Assembly (NCBI RefSeq): GCF_003987495.1
Contig: NZ_NGJU01000020.1
Span: 1 to 64,000, forward strand
DNA from: Vagococcus salmoninarum
GTDB lineage: Bacteria; Bacillota; Bacilli; Lactobacillales; Vagococcaceae
DNA length: 64,000 nt
Direction: 5' to 3'
The notes under the pieces are model-generated. The model had not been told where the DNA came from. It did no database searches and worked only from the letters and a program-made list of their open reading frames with translations. This document shows, in pieces, positions 25,895-36,450 of this stretch (position 1 is its first letter; each line of letters starts with the position of its first letter). The position numbers were made by a program, and so were the translations under genes.

Positions 25895-26977
25895 TTAGTA
25901 AGCTTTAATTTTAGCAACGGTCTCTTTGTCTAAACGACGAACGACTTCCGTGACTAATTTGACAGTATTTAAATAATCGTCTTCATGAATCACTGAGGTA
26001 TGTGAATGTAAGTAACGAGTAGCCACTGTAATCGCTAAGGCTGGTATGCCATCTTTAGCAATGTGTTGCGTTCCAGCATCCGTACCACCACCAGTAATGA
26101 CTTCTAGTTGATAAGGAATGCCTAACTCATCGGCTACATCAATCACAAAATCTCGTAGTTTTTTGTGAGGGATCATTGACGCATCGTAAATTAAAATTTG
26201 GGGGCCTTTCCCAAGTTCTGACATTGATTCTTTTGGTGTCATACCAGGAGTATCGCCAGCTGTTCCGGTATCTAGCGCAAAGGCAATCTCAGGATCACTT
26301 AAATGAGTACTTACTCGTGAGCCACGTAAACCGACTTCTTCTTGGACGTTGCTACCAGCAAATAAAATATTAGGGTGACCTGCTGTAGCTAAGTTTTCCA
26401 GGACTTTTAATGAAACCGCAGTTCCAATCCGGTTATCCCAAGCTTTAGCTAATAAATATTTAGACTCATTTAAGCGACGGTATTCCGTATAAGGAGTCAC
26501 CATGTCACCTTGACGAATGCCCCACTCTTTAACTTCATCAGCACTTGTGGCACCAATATCAATAAACATATCAGCTACCTCATAAGGCTTCTTACGAGCA
26601 TCAGCTGATAAGACATGAGGTGGTTTACACCCAATCACACCGTGAATGATTTTTCCTTTAGCTGTTTTTATTTGAACTTGTTGAGCCAACATTACTTGAC
26701 CCCACCAGCCACCTAAAGTTTGAAATTTAATAAAGCCTTTATCCGTAATTTGGGTTACCATAAAGCCGACTTCATCCATGTGTCCCATAATTAAAACTCG
26801 TGGGCCTTCTTTATCACCATTATGACGAGCCATAATGCCACCTAAGCCATCAAATAATAATTTGTCAGCATGAGGTTCAGCATATTTCTTAAAGATATCT
26901 CTGACTTCATCTTCGTTGCCAGGTACTCCCCGAGCGTCCGTTAGTTCTTTTAAAAATAGTTCTTCTTCTTTATTCAC
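25895..26977 (-). CDS. pepA: M42 family glutamyl aminopeptidase
   Basis: A 360-residue cocatalytic dimetal aminopeptidase of the PepA/FrvX family. Ligand motifs are IMGHMDEVGF, AKAWDNRIGTA (bridging D), NVQEEVGLRG (catalytic E), AFALDTG, and YLHSHTSV. It removes acidic N-terminal residues from peptides. I favour the GTG at 26977 because AAAGGCGG lies 7 nt upstream of it. An in-frame ATG two codons earlier overlaps the SD. Monocistronic. Confidence 0.88.
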   Translation of the reverse strand: MNKEEELFLKELTDARGVPGNEDEVRDIFKKYAEPHADKLLFDGLGGIMARHNGDKEGPRVLIMGHMDEVGFMVTQITDKGFIKFQTLGGWWGQVMLAQQVQIKTAKGKIIHGVIGCKPPHVLSADARKKPYEVADMFIDIGATSADEVKEWGIRQGDMVTPYTEYRRLNESKYLLAKAWDNRIGTAVSLKVLENLATAGHPNILFAGSNVQEEVGLRGSRVSTHLSDPEIAFALDTGTAGDTPGMTPKESMSELGKGPQILIYDASMIPHKKLRDFVIDVADELGIPYQLEVITGGGTDAGTQHIAKDGIPALAITVATRYLHSHTSVIHEDDYLNTVKLVTEVVRRLDKETVAKIKAY

Positions 26978-27045
26978 AAACATTCCGCCTTTCAACTAAA
27001 TAACTCTACTTACTATTATACCACTCATAATTGCCTTAATAAAAG

Positions 27046-27086
27046 GAAAAACATAGCCGAAGTGATAAAAGTCACTCCGACTATGT
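27046..27086 (-). terminator. dlt operon terminator
   Basis: ACATAGTCGGAGTGA pairs with TCACTTCGGCTATGT and is followed by TTTTT on the minus strand, directly after the dltD stop. Confidence 0.85.
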
Positions 27087-27092
27087 TTTAAA

Positions 27093-28361
27093 TTATTTAA
27101 GCTCTTCAGGTAGTAGCTTTTGCCACTCTTTACTGAAGTAATAGGGATCTAATTGATACGTCGGATCTTGGCTCTGGCGCTCTGCTAAGAAAGGCGCAAC
27201 TTTTTGGTCTAGTGCTACCCAGCCCCGCCAACCAATATGAATCGTATCTTCCATAAAGTAATCTTCCCCACGATCAGCTGTGAAATCTAAGACTTGATCA
27301 AAACCTTGACTAGCTAATTGATGATTGATTTTCAAACTAAACTCATCAAGCATCTCTGTTGAAAGACCTGTATACGTTGACCACCGTTCATTGACTGGTG
27401 GGATAACAAAGAGGACGTCCATTTTCAGCTTAGCAACTTCCTCTAAAAACAATTGAAAATCGGCATACTCTTTAGATGTTCGATAATCAAAATCTCTTTG
27501 GGAATTTTCCAAAGATTTTTTAACTGGGGCAATCCGTTTTGAATAAAACTTATTCGTGATTTGAAAGTCATTCGTCGTCGTTTTCGCTTTTCCTGTTTCG
27601 TAAGCTAACTGATCTAAAGTCTTAAAGTCATAAGTCTCAGGCAAATCAGCTAATTTCTTAGTGATTTTCCCTTCTTTACTGACAATTCCCAGATGACCAA
27701 ATAACTGATCTTCCCGATTAAGAACGTTGAGTTTGACTTGGCATAACCGTTTTTGCGTGGCTGATAAGACTTCGCCACTTGCAATTTGTTTAAGTAAGGT
27801 TTTCATCGTTGTGTCTGAACGAACGCTAGTAAATTTTAATAATCTTTTAGCCGTGTAAATCTCACTATCACTGATTGTTTCTAAACCTTTAAGCCACTGG
27901 TAAGTTTGCAAAGGTGAGTAATACAAAGAAAACATCCCTTCACTGACACCTTCTTTAACAAACCATTGAGGGGAGATCACGAAGACGGCTTTTTTACCAA
28001 CCATTTCTGAGCCCATTGATTGCAACATCAAAAATTGAGACAAGGATTGGGTACCTGCTGCCCCTAATAAAAAGGGCCGGTAATTCCGATCATACTTTTC
28101 AGCTAAAACCGATGGATGAAACGCATTAAAGCGGCTAAGCTCCGATGAGCCAAAGAAGGGCACATAGTCATCTGTCGCCATGGCTTTATTTTTAATTAAA
28201 TTCCCTTTAATCACGTTTATTGCCATTGAATTAGAAGCTTCTTTAACGACTTTCGGACTCGCTTCACTGAATTTGAATGGGGATAAGAAAATCCCACCGA
28301 CAATCACAAAAGCTAACGCTAAGGGCCCGATTGTTGTAAAAAGCTTCTTTTGGAAACTCAT
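27093..28361 (-). CDS. dltD: D-alanyl-lipoteichoic acid biosynthesis protein DltD
   Basis: A 422-residue membrane-anchored SGNH-like protein: an N-terminal helix (about 7-28), then an extracytoplasmic domain with [10 protein letters not shown] (catalytic serine) and [10 protein letters not shown] (Asp-His). DltD completes D-alanine transfer to teichoic acid outside the membrane. Its start overlaps the dltC stop by 4 nt. It is the last gene of dltXABCD. Confidence 0.94.
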   Translation of the reverse strand: MSFQKKLFTTIGPLALAFVIVGGIFLSPFKFSEASPKVVKEASNSMAINVIKGNLIKNKAMATDDYVPFFGSSELSRFNAFHPSVLAEKYDRNYRPFLLGAAGTQSLSQFLMLQSMGSEMVGKKAVFVISPQWFVKEGVSEGMFSLYYSPLQTYQWLKGLETISDSEIYTAKRLLKFTSVRSDTTMKTLLKQIASGEVLSATQKRLCQVKLNVLNREDQLFGHLGIVSKEGKITKKLADLPETYDFKTLDQLAYETGKAKTTTNDFQITNKFYSKRIAPVKKSLENSQRDFDYRTSKEYADFQLFLEEVAKLKMDVLFVIPPVNERWSTYTGLSTEMLDEFSLKINHQLASQGFDQVLDFTADRGEDYFMEDTIHIGWRGWVALDQKVAPFLAERQSQDPTYQLDPYYFSKEWQKLLPEELK

Positions 28362-28597
28362 GATTGCATGGCAACGACTTTATCCACAATTTTTTGAGGT
28401 GTTGCCCACTCGTCTCTTTCAAATTCTGATACTGGTACTGTTACGCCACATTGGCCTTCGATTTCAACTAAAAGCTGAACGGTTCCTAAAGAATCAAGTA
28501 AGCCTTCTTCAAATAAGTCCACGTCTAAATTATCTTTCACTTCATCGGTACCTGTTAAATCTTCTAATATGTCTAAAATCATCGTTTTAATATCCAT
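28358..28597 (-). CDS. dltC: D-alanyl carrier protein DltC
   Basis: A 79-residue acyl-carrier-like protein. The phosphopantetheine serine is S36 in [11 protein letters not shown]. It accepts D-alanine from DltA and delivers it to DltB. It overlaps dltD by 4 nt and follows dltB by 18 nt. Confidence 0.95.
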   Translation of the reverse strand: MDIKTMILDILEDLTGTDEVKDNLDVDLFEEGLLDSLGTVQLLVEIEGQCGVTVPVSEFERDEWATPQKIVDKVVAMQS

Positions 28598-28615
28598 TTT
28601 TAATTTTCCCCTTTA

Positions 28616-29899
28616 TTATCTAATAGTTGCTTTCATCAATGTATCTAAAAAACCTGAAAAGATTAAGAAACTTAAAGCCACAGCATGGAAGGTTAAGACG
28701 ACTGATAATCCATGTGTAAACTTATTACTCGGTAACTGACCTTTATGTTTCTTTTTATAGCGAAGCCAGACATCTGTTAAGCAAATTAACGCGGCGTGGT
28801 ACAAGCCATAAACTAAGTAGTACCAAGTTAAGCCATGCCATAAGCCCATTAATATAAATAAGGCAAAGTAGCCGACGTTCGATGCAGTAATTCGACTTTT
28901 AAAGACTTTCTTTTTGATTAAAGTAAACATCAGTCGCATGTAAACATAATCTCTAAACCAAAAAGATAAAGACATATGCCAACGATTCCAAAATTCTTTA
29001 ATGTTGTGGCTTAAAAAGGGTTTATTAAAGTTGACTGGAGTTTCGTAACCCATTAAGTTACTCGTCCCAACAGCGAACAAACTGTAGCCGGCAAAATCAA
29101 AGAATAAGTATAAACTGTAAACATACATCGTGCCTAGTAATCCTAAGGATATTCCCCCTTGCTCTAAGGCGAAATTTTGAACTTTTGGCAATAATTGACT
29201 GCCTAAAATATAGCCAATAATAAATTTATACAAGAAGCCCATAAAAAACATTTGAATGCCTCGGGCCAGTAGTTCTAAATATTTTTCCCGGTCTGGGGGA
29301 TTAAGTAAATCTTTTTCAAAACGACGGTAGCGATCAATTGGACCAGATGAAATCGTTGGAAAGAACAATAGAAATTGTAAATAACGACTTAAGTGGTACT
29401 CTTTGATTAAACCATCGCGAATTTCCATAATCATCTGAACTGCTTTAAAGGTTAAGTAAGAAATTCCTAAAAAGCCGATAAAACTTGGCATTGTTTTCAA
29501 CGTCGGGTTGTTTTCAGCCACGAGTTTTAATGGTGTTTGTTCTAGTAAGAAAGGAATCACTTTGACTAAAAACAAGGGCAAAATTGCTAGTACAACGGCG
29601 CTGTAAAAAACACCATTTTTATTTTTGACTTGCCGGTGTTTGAAATACAACCAGACAATCAACGTTTGCCAAGCCACGTATAAAATCAAGGCTGCCCCTT
29701 GACGTAAGCTTGGTCCGCCAAAACTCATCCATAAGAAAAAGACGGTTAAGACATTTTGATACCATAATGGCCGTTTGCCTCTTAATAATTGAATAATCAT
29801 CGGTAAGAGGGCCACACTTAAGATCACAAAATAAAACGGGTTTTCGTAAGGCGATAAATAAATCATGCCATTACTAATTGCTTTTAAACTGGCTAACAT
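28616..29899 (-). CDS. dltB: D-alanyl transfer protein DltB (MBOAT)
   Basis: A 427-residue membrane-bound O-acyltransferase with about eleven hydrophobic helices. The MBOAT signature FWNRWHMSLSFWFRDYVY precedes the catalytic histidine in LMGLWHGLTW. It moves D-alanine from DltC across the membrane. Its start shares one base with the dltA stop. Confidence 0.95.
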   Translation of the reverse strand: MLASLKAISNGMIYLSPYENPFYFVILSVALLPMIIQLLRGKRPLWYQNVLTVFFLWMSFGGPSLRQGAALILYVAWQTLIVWLYFKHRQVKNKNGVFYSAVVLAILPLFLVKVIPFLLEQTPLKLVAENNPTLKTMPSFIGFLGISYLTFKAVQMIMEIRDGLIKEYHLSRYLQFLLFFPTISSGPIDRYRRFEKDLLNPPDREKYLELLARGIQMFFMGFLYKFIIGYILGSQLLPKVQNFALEQGGISLGLLGTMYVYSLYLFFDFAGYSLFAVGTSNLMGYETPVNFNKPFLSHNIKEFWNRWHMSLSFWFRDYVYMRLMFTLIKKKVFKSRITASNVGYFALFILMGLWHGLTWYYLVYGLYHAALICLTDVWLRYKKKHKGQLPSNKFTHGLSVVLTFHAVALSFLIFSGFLDTLMKATIR

Positions 29900-31413
29900 C
29901 AGCTATTCACCTCATTAATCAAGCCTTTACGATCAACTTTACCGTTTTGAGTCAAAGGCAAGGCTGTCACGTAGACAAACTTTTGCGGGATCATATAATC
30001 CATGACTGAGCCTTTTAGTTCCGCTTTAATCGCTTTAGTAAGTTGGTAATCTTTAGCAAAGTCATGAGGATTAGCCACGACGTAAGCAACTAATTGTTGG
30101 ACCTTGTGTTCTTGATATTTCGGCACTACGGCAGCTTGTTGGACATAAGAGACCTCACTTAAATGATGGTCGATATCTTCTAATTCAATCCGATAGCCGT
30201 GAAGCTTAATTTGAAAATCTAACCGACCTTGATAACTTAGAATACCATTTTGGATCAGCCCTGCATCACCTGTGCGATAAGCCGGTTGCCCCTCATAAAG
30301 GAAAAAAGCTTCTGCTGTCTTTTCCGGGTTGTTAAAGTACCCCTTTGAGACACTTGGACCAGCAATCACGATTTCACCTACTTGACCTTCTGGTAAAACC
30401 TCGCCGGTGTCAGCCATAATGTAAATCTTAGTATCTGCTTTAACCCGACCAATTGGTAAACGGGGATAGTTGGCTAACACTTCTGCCGTTATTTCAAGCT
30501 CGGTGACTGCCACGGTTGCTTCTGTCGGCCCATAAGTGTTAAAAATACGAGCTTTCGGAAAGCGCTCTTTAAGTTTAGTTCCTGTCTGGTGAGTTAATTC
30601 TTCCCCACAAAAGAGGAAGTGACTAAGACTTGCCATCTCATCGCCATTAAATCGGGGATCCATTAAGCAGATGTCCGCAAATGAAGGCGTGGAAACCCAG
30701 ACATTCAAAGATAATTCCGGTAAAACTGTAAATAATTGCTTAAAATCATTGATTAATTCTTTCTTTAAAGGGACTAAGTGCCCGCCTGATAATAGCGCTG
30801 GATAAACATCCATCACTGATAAGTCAAAAGAATAAGGCGCTTGTGATAAAAAACTCAGTCCTGATGACAGGCCGAAATCATTTAGCATCCATTGACTATA
30901 ACTAACTAAGTTATCATGAGAAATTTGAACGCCCTTCGGCACCCCAGTCGTTCCCGAAGTAAAAATAATATAATAATTTTCTGCTCCTTTGACTGGTTTA
31001 AAGTTCTCAGCTATTTCTTGATTAGTTAAGATTGAGCTTCCTGCCTGACGCTCAATCACTTCCACTGAATTAGTCGCTAAGGGCCACTCATCCCATGCGA
31101 TAATTTTTGTATAATCCGCCACCTCGGTAATGAGTTTGACCCGGTCAGCTGGTGTCTGACTATCGATTGGAATATAGGCATGCCCAGCCTTTGAACAACC
31201 TAGAAAAGTCACAATCATTTCGAATTCCAGGCCACCGTAGACAATGACTGGTAATGTATTATCCTCTTGACTTAATAAGTAACTAGCTAAGCGGTCGGAT
31301 TTAACTTTTAATTCTTGATACGTGTAGCTTTGATCGGCGTCTTTAAAACACACGGCTTCTGGTTGATTAATGGCCCACTGATCAATTGTTTGTATGATAT
31401 TTTCAACTTCCAT
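29899..31413 (-). CDS. dltA: D-alanine--carrier protein ligase DltA
   Basis: A 504-residue adenylating enzyme (ANL family). The P-loop is IFTSGTTGVPKGVQ (about residue 150), with NTYGPTEATVA, YRTGD and the C-terminal lysine in QNGKVDRKG. It activates D-alanine and loads DltC. It lies 36 nt after dltX, with a weak SD, which suggests partial dependence on upstream translation. Confidence 0.95.
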   Translation of the reverse strand: MEVENIIQTIDQWAINQPEAVCFKDADQSYTYQELKVKSDRLASYLLSQEDNTLPVIVYGGLEFEMIVTFLGCSKAGHAYIPIDSQTPADRVKLITEVADYTKIIAWDEWPLATNSVEVIERQAGSSILTNQEIAENFKPVKGAENYYIIFTSGTTGVPKGVQISHDNLVSYSQWMLNDFGLSSGLSFLSQAPYSFDLSVMDVYPALLSGGHLVPLKKELINDFKQLFTVLPELSLNVWVSTPSFADICLMDPRFNGDEMASLSHFLFCGEELTHQTGTKLKERFPKARIFNTYGPTEATVAVTELEITAEVLANYPRLPIGRVKADTKIYIMADTGEVLPEGQVGEIVIAGPSVSKGYFNNPEKTAEAFFLYEGQPAYRTGDAGLIQNGILSYQGRLDFQIKLHGYRIELEDIDHHLSEVSYVQQAAVVPKYQEHKVQQLVAYVVANPHDFAKDYQLTKAIKAELKGSVMDYMIPQKFVYVTALPLTQNGKVDRKGLINEVNS

Positions 31414-31449
31414 AGTAATTTACCCGTTTCCCTAACAAGGTTAGCTTAT

Positions 31450-31611
31450 TTAAAATTCATTATAAATAAAGTTGCCACCATCGATGTGACTAAAATGATA
31501 AAAATAAATGAGAACTAAGAGCACTGTTAAATAAAAGAATGTTTTCCCAAAAAATTGGATCCAATAATTAACATTTTCATCAGCCATTTTACCTTTGATT
31601 TTATTCATCAT
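31450..31611 (-). CDS. dltX: Small membrane protein DltX
   Basis: A 53-residue peptide encoded just before dltA. A charged N-terminus is followed by one transmembrane helix (about residues 20-40) and ends in the conserved FIYNEF tail typical of DltX. DltX is needed for D-alanylation, probably by helping transfer at the membrane. AGGGGG lies 8 nt before a tandem ATG-ATG; either could start (31611 or 31608). Confidence 0.9.
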   Translation of the reverse strand: MMNKIKGKMADENVNYWIQFFGKTFFYLTVLLVLIYFYHFSHIDGGNFIYNEF

Positions 31612-31896
31612 TTTTATTTCCCCCTAAGTTTGATTTTTCAGTTCATATAAATAATGTTTCAGTTAGTTTTCCTTTGTTCATTTTAATTTTAATTCAAAAA
31701 AAATGAAAATGAATCGAGCCTATGACTTATCTCTAAATCAGACTTAAGACCGATATAACTTCAGTGATTTTATATTAACAGGAGTATATCACAGAATCCC
31801 CTGCTAATTGAGGGTTTTAGCTGACAACTTCCTTACACTTTTGTCATGAACATCACTTATTAAAAAACAAAAATAACTAACATAAAAAACAAGTAT
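31612..31896. other. Intergenic region between bceB and dltX
   Basis: About 285 AT-rich bases lie downstream of bceB and upstream of dltX, all on the minus strand. A TATACT (31788-31783, minus strand) may be a -10, with no good -35. I see no terminator with a clear T-run after bceB and no gene. Confidence 0.35.
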
Positions 31897-33969
31897 TTAT
31901 TCATTAACAAGTCGATTATAGGTTTTAGCGGTCCCAATATAAAAACCTAAATAAATTAATAACAACATGCCCCGGGCGAACCACGTTAGTAAGGTGTCGT
32001 GACTTGCTAATAAAAAACTCATCGTCACTAAGGCATACTTTGCATGAAAGTAAGCAATTACTAACGGGGCTAGAAAAACGAATAAGTTTTGACGATACAC
32101 ACTTCTTTTTATCTGCTCTCTTGAAACCCCTATTTTACGTAACGTTTGATAACGTTCTTTCTCGGCTTCAGCTTCCGATAGTTGCTTAAGCATGACGATA
32201 CTACCAGTAGCTATTAGAAAGACTACCCCTAAAAAAATCGCAATGTAAACTAACAAACCTAGCTCAACTCGACTAGCACTCAGAGTTGGATAGCGTGCCA
32301 TCAAACTTTGACGACTAACAGTCACCCCCTCTTGGATTGCTTCTTCGTTGCCTTCTGACAGCAAAACTTCTGGTGTCATTTTCCCAGATAACTGATCTGC
32401 TTTTAACGTGTATTCAGTAGTAATTTGATAATTTTTTTGTGGCACTTCTCTCATCAGCTGCTCGTATAACCCTTGACTGTCTTCACCATTGGTAATCGAT
32501 AAATAACTTAACTGATAAACCACAGCCGGACTTAATTCTTTAAAAAGCTCGTCTTGTATAACGATTGTTGGTAGATGGTAGCGGGTTGAAAAACTACCTC
32601 CTAAGGCATCAACATCATTATTAATAGAAATAAACTTTTTAGTACTGCCACTAAATTTTAAATTTTTAACTGTCAGCCGCTTAACGACTTCCCCATTAGC
32701 CATCGATTGTTCTAAAACAGCTACTTCTGACAGCTTTTTTAAAACTAGTTGGGGCAATAAGGGACTGATTTTAGTTAGTTTTTGGTAATCAGATATTTTT
32801 AAGATATTAACACCGCCAACATAAGTCTGGCTCTCACCAAAACCCTCTCGCTCAAAATACCCGCCAATCACCCCAAAACTCACTTCCGTTTCAGCTGTCA
32901 GCCGATGGTTTTTCGATTGACTAATGACGTTTTTAACAGCTGGCAAACTTTCTTTCGTCACAATGTAATCTGTTGGGATTTCAGCGTTCACATTAGCCAT
33001 CCCAAAGTTATAAACATTCGTCGCGCCACCAATCGCGGCGATGGCAGTCCCTGATAAAACGGCAATCGTCGCTAAGGTCGTACCATTTTTTTTGAAGTGA
33101 TAACGTAAACTTCCCGTAGAAACCATATTAATGTCACGATAATAATAACATTTCACCATTTGTAGGCCTTTGACTGCAATTTGTAAAAAGCCCCAGAAAA
33201 ATAAATAAGTGCCACTAATACAATAGAGCAGTAACAACATTGCCCCTATAATTAAACCTAAATCTGTCTGTAGTTGCTGATTTAATTTCAAAATAAAGTC
33301 TAAAAAATGAGTCGCCAAATAGTAACCGTAACTTAATAGCCCCAAGCCGCTTAATCCCATCAGCCATGTCCAAAGAGTCACCCTTGCTTCTTTAGGTTGA
33401 CTAGAATTTCCCCGAAATAAGTCAACTAACTTATAACGGTAAACTAAATGGCCACTGCGAAATGAGACAAGGGCTAGAATCAGTAGAAACATCCAAGCAG
33501 TGTCTCTGATTGCTCGCCAAGAAATCGAAAAATCACTGTCAACAGTCAAAAACATCGCTTTGACTAAGAGCATCGAAAATAATTTAGAAAAAATCACACC
33601 GGCGATAATTCCCACAACTAAGGCTAATAAACCGATTAAAATATTTTCCATAAAAAATAGCAGACCAATTTGACGTTTCCGCATGCCAAGTAGATTGTAC
33701 AAGCCGATTTCTTTTTTTCGCCGTTGCATAAAAAAATTATTCGCCGTATACATAAAGACAAAAATAAAAATAATAATCATCGTGCTACCAGCTTTTAAAG
33801 AACTACTCAAATTTAAACTGACTGCCATTCGTTCCAATAAGGCTTGATTGTAACTCATCGCGACAAAGCTATAAAAAACCATCACACCAAAAGCCATACT
33901 AATAAAGTACATCACAAAATTTTGATATTGGGTCCGCATGTTTTTCACTGCTAATTCAGCTAAGTTCAT
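31897..33969 (-). CDS. BceB-type ABC transporter permease
   Basis: A 690-residue FtsX-family permease with about ten helices. Four TMs are near the N-terminus, and a large extracellular domain (about residues 310-550) lies between TM7 and TM8, the hallmark of BceB-type antimicrobial-peptide transporters. The ATG at 33969 has GGAGGAGGCG upstream and overlaps the ATPase gene by 14 nt. With BceA it detoxifies cell-wall-active peptides and signals to BceS. The peptide is unknown. Confidence 0.88.
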   Translation of the reverse strand: MNLAELAVKNMRTQYQNFVMYFISMAFGVMVFYSFVAMSYNQALLERMAVSLNLSSSLKAGSTMIIIFIFVFMYTANNFFMQRRKKEIGLYNLLGMRKRQIGLLFFMENILIGLLALVVGIIAGVIFSKLFSMLLVKAMFLTVDSDFSISWRAIRDTAWMFLLILALVSFRSGHLVYRYKLVDLFRGNSSQPKEARVTLWTWLMGLSGLGLLSYGYYLATHFLDFILKLNQQLQTDLGLIIGAMLLLLYCISGTYLFFWGFLQIAVKGLQMVKCYYYRDINMVSTGSLRYHFKKNGTTLATIAVLSGTAIAAIGGATNVYNFGMANVNAEIPTDYIVTKESLPAVKNVISQSKNHRLTAETEVSFGVIGGYFEREGFGESQTYVGGVNILKISDYQKLTKISPLLPQLVLKKLSEVAVLEQSMANGEVVKRLTVKNLKFSGSTKKFISINNDVDALGGSFSTRYHLPTIVIQDELFKELSPAVVYQLSYLSITNGEDSQGLYEQLMREVPQKNYQITTEYTLKADQLSGKMTPEVLLSEGNEEAIQEGVTVSRQSLMARYPTLSASRVELGLLVYIAIFLGVVFLIATGSIVMLKQLSEAEAEKERYQTLRKIGVSREQIKRSVYRQNLFVFLAPLVIAYFHAKYALVTMSFLLASHDTLLTWFARGMLLLIYLGFYIGTAKTYNRLVNE

Positions 33970-34723
33970 GTGACACGCCTCCTCCAATGGCTGTTTGCAT
34001 GTCCATAATTTTTTGAAAGAAGTCTTTCCGGCTTCCTTGTCTGACAATTTCCGAGAAAATCAAGCCATCTTTAATAAATAAAATCCGATGACAGTAACTC
34101 GCGGTAAAAGCATCATGTGTGACCATCATAATGGTTGTCCCTTCCCGTTTATTCATCTCTGTTAAGTAATGCAGAAGCTCCGTTGCCGATTTTGAATCTA
34201 AAGACCCAGTTGGCTCATCAGCAAAAACTAAAGAGGGTTCAGTAATTACCGCCCGGGCAGCAGCTACTCGTTGTTTTTGCCCGATTGAAATTTCTGTTGG
34301 TTTTTTACTCAGCAAGTGATCAATTCCTAAAATTTTAGTAATTTCTGCTAACCTGACTACCATCTGTTGATGATTAAGTCTCTCAATTGCTAAAGGCAGT
34401 AAAATATTATCTTTCACACTTAATGAGTCTAATAAATTAAAGTCTTGAAAAATAAACCCTAGTTCTTGCCGCCGAAATTCGCTTAATTGTTTTTCCTTTA
34501 ATTTACTAATATTTGTACCATTAATTAAGACTTTCCCCGTTGTTGGTCGATCAATTGTTGACATGATGTTTAATAATGTTGTTTTACCTGCGCCACTAGG
34601 TCCCATAATCCCAACAAATTCCCCTCGATCAACGGAGAAAGAAATATCTGCTAAGACATTCGTTTGATTCAATTTATTGCCGTAAATTTTATTTAAACGT
34701 GAGACTTCCAAAATTTCCGTCAT
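33956..34723 (-). CDS. BceA-type ABC transporter ATPase
   Basis: A 255-residue ABC ATPase. Walker A is [11 protein letters not shown], Walker [13 protein letters not shown], and the H-loop MVTHD. The signature is [15 protein letters not shown], where the usual LSGGQ is ISIGQ. The start is the ATG at 34723 (AAGGAG, 9 nt). It partners the overlapping permease. It diverges from the anchored protein at 34938, beyond which lie the likely cognate bceRS genes. Confidence 0.9.
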   Translation of the reverse strand: MTEILEVSRLNKIYGNKLNQTNVLADISFSVDRGEFVGIMGPSGAGKTTLLNIMSTIDRPTTGKVLINGTNISKLKEKQLSEFRRQELGFIFQDFNLLDSLSVKDNILLPLAIERLNHQQMVVRLAEITKILGIDHLLSKKPTEISIGQKQRVAAARAVITEPSLVFADEPTGSLDSKSATELLHYLTEMNKREGTTIMMVTHDAFTASYCHRILFIKDGLIFSEIVRQGSRKDFFQKIMDMQTAIGGGVSHELS

Positions 34724-34937
34724 GTCTTTCGACTCCTTCTTTTTGCTAATAGTATTATTGTAGCCCTTTTTCCCAGTTGTGAACATGGAACTTACTTACA
34801 TTTTTCTATTTCACCTTACAATAATGTTAGACTATTGCTAAATTTAGTTTATAGTTAACTTATCACTAAATTTCGATATTATGTTATACTTACTTTAAGA
34901 TTTTAACAGATAATCTTTCAGAAAAGGAGGGGATATT

Positions 34938-35669
34938 TTGAAGAAAATAGATTTTAAACGTTTATCTCCACAACAAAAACTCATTGCTTTTTGCATTTTA
35001 TCAGCCGTCACTGGGATTTTAGTCTTAATTCCACTTTTTTATCAAGTGAATTCAGCCCTAACCCCTGTTGAAAAGCCTATCTATCCAACTAACCAAAAAC
35101 CGACGACTAGTAGCCAACAGACGAAGGAAACAGAAACGAGTACAGGAAAAACCAAACCTGGCACTTCAAAAGAAGTCATTCCAGAACAATCCGGCGAATT
35201 AGAACCGATTAATGTTATTTTGTCCGCTCAAGAAGACAAATCTGAAGAAAACAATGGGGAAAGTATTAAAACTTACATCATTGATAAACCGATTGAAAAA
35301 GAAGGCTTAGTTACGACGATTACTAGCGCTGCCGTGGCAAAATTAACGAAAGAAAGCATGACCGCCATTGGCCAAAAAGGCGAAGGCTTGATTGATATTT
35401 CTTTTGATTTAGTCAATAATACCTCTGAAGATATCAAGATTCATCCAGAAGATATTATGTTTCGGATTGATCAAAAAGATTATCCTTTAGCTGATACTTC
35501 TGATTTAAAGAACACGACCTTAAAAAAAGGTGAGAAACTTAGCGGAACGTTAGTGACTGTTTTACCAACTTTAAAAAATAGTGAAGCGGTAAAAGAAATT
35601 AGTTTCACTTGGAAAACAACCATCAAAAAAGTTGTCCAAATCTACGATGTGCTTATCGTCCTTAGATAA
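34938..35669 (+). CDS. Membrane-anchored extracytoplasmic protein, DUF4352-like
   Basis: A 243-residue protein starting with TTG (AAGGAGGGG upstream). It has one N-terminal transmembrane anchor (about 16-38), a Thr/Ser/Lys-rich linker (about 45-90), and a C-terminal beta-rich domain with FDLVNNTSEDIKIHPEDIMFRI. This is the pattern of DUF4352-type immunoglobulin-like domains. It lies between bceAB and bceRS, so it may belong to envelope-stress sensing (inference from position). Confidence 0.7.
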   Translation: MKKIDFKRLSPQQKLIAFCILSAVTGILVLIPLFYQVNSALTPVEKPIYPTNQKPTTSSQQTKETETSTGKTKPGTSKEVIPEQSGELEPINVILSAQEDKSEENNGESIKTYIIDKPIEKEGLVTTITSAAVAKLTKESMTAIGQKGEGLIDISFDLVNNTSEDIKIHPEDIMFRIDQKDYPLADTSDLKNTTLKKGEKLSGTLVTVLPTLKNSEAVKEISFTWKTTIKKVVQIYDVLIVLR

Positions 35670-35670
35670 C

Positions 35671-35732
35671 AGCTGTGTTTAAGTGTCCTCCTCGCCTTAG
35701 TGAGGCCACTTATTAAACACAGCTTTTCTTTT
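35671..35732 (+). terminator. Terminator after the anchored protein
   Basis: AGCTGTGTTTAA pairs with TTAAACACAGCT enclosing a second small stem (CCTCGCC/GGTGAGG-like), followed by TTTCTTTT. Confidence 0.8.
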
Positions 35733-35760
35733 AATGATACAAACGCCTAGGAGGGTCTTA

Positions 35761-36435
35761 ATGTTTAAAATAATGATTGTCGAAGATGAAAAAAATATCA
35801 GTGACATGGTCAGCGAAGCATTAGTCAAATGGAATTTTGAAACGTTTCAAACGACTGATTTCCAAGATGTTTTAACTGATTTCTTACGTGAACAACCTCA
35901 GTTAGTTTTATTAGATATTAACTTACCGGTTTTTGATGGGTTTTATTGGTGTCAAAAAATTCGTGACCTTTCAAAAGTCCCAATTATTTTTATTTCCAGT
36001 CGTAATACGAATATGGACATGATTATGGCCATGAATATGGGTGGCGATGATTTTGTTAATAAGCCCTTTTCTTTAGATATTTTAACTGCTAAGATTAATG
36101 CCTTATTACGGCGAACTTATAATTATAGTGAAGAAAATACTGAAATCATTGAACATCAAGGCCTGTTATTAAACGTCCAAAACAGTACCTTCCAAGTCGG
36201 TGATGAGATTGTCGATTTAAGCAAAAATGAATACAAGTTGCTTTATTACTTAATGAAACATAACGGTAAAATTTTAAGTCGTGATAAACTATTGCGTGCC
36301 TTATGGGATGATGAACGTTTTGTTGATGATAACACGTTAACCGTTAATATTAATCGTCTTAGGAAAAAAATTGATTTAGCCGGCCTACCAAGTTACATTC
36401 AAACGAAAGTTGGCCAAGGGTATTTAATTCCCTAG
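35761..36435 (+). CDS. BceR-type response regulator (OmpR family)
   Basis: A 224-residue regulator. The receiver domain has acidic pocket VEDEKN, phospho-aspartate in LVLLDINLPVFDG, and K in VNKPFS. A winged-helix C-terminus follows (LSKNEYKLLYYL, DNTLTVNINRLRKK). The start is the ATG at 35761 with GGAGGG upstream. It is 15 nt from the kinase gene. By family it activates bceAB and often dlt genes. Confidence 0.9.
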   Translation: MFKIMIVEDEKNISDMVSEALVKWNFETFQTTDFQDVLTDFLREQPQLVLLDINLPVFDGFYWCQKIRDLSKVPIIFISSRNTNMDMIMAMNMGGDDFVNKPFSLDILTAKINALLRRTYNYSEENTEIIEHQGLLLNVQNSTFQVGDEIVDLSKNEYKLLYYLMKHNGKILSRDKLLRALWDDERFVDDNTLTVNINRLRKKIDLAGLPSYIQTKVGQGYLIP

Positions 36436-36450
36436 TTAGGAGCCTGTGAC

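Noticed and set aside
31315-31518. 67-codon plus-strand frame near dltA
   Set aside because: It is antisense to dltA and dltX; dltX on the minus strand has a SD and the conserved FIYNEF tail.
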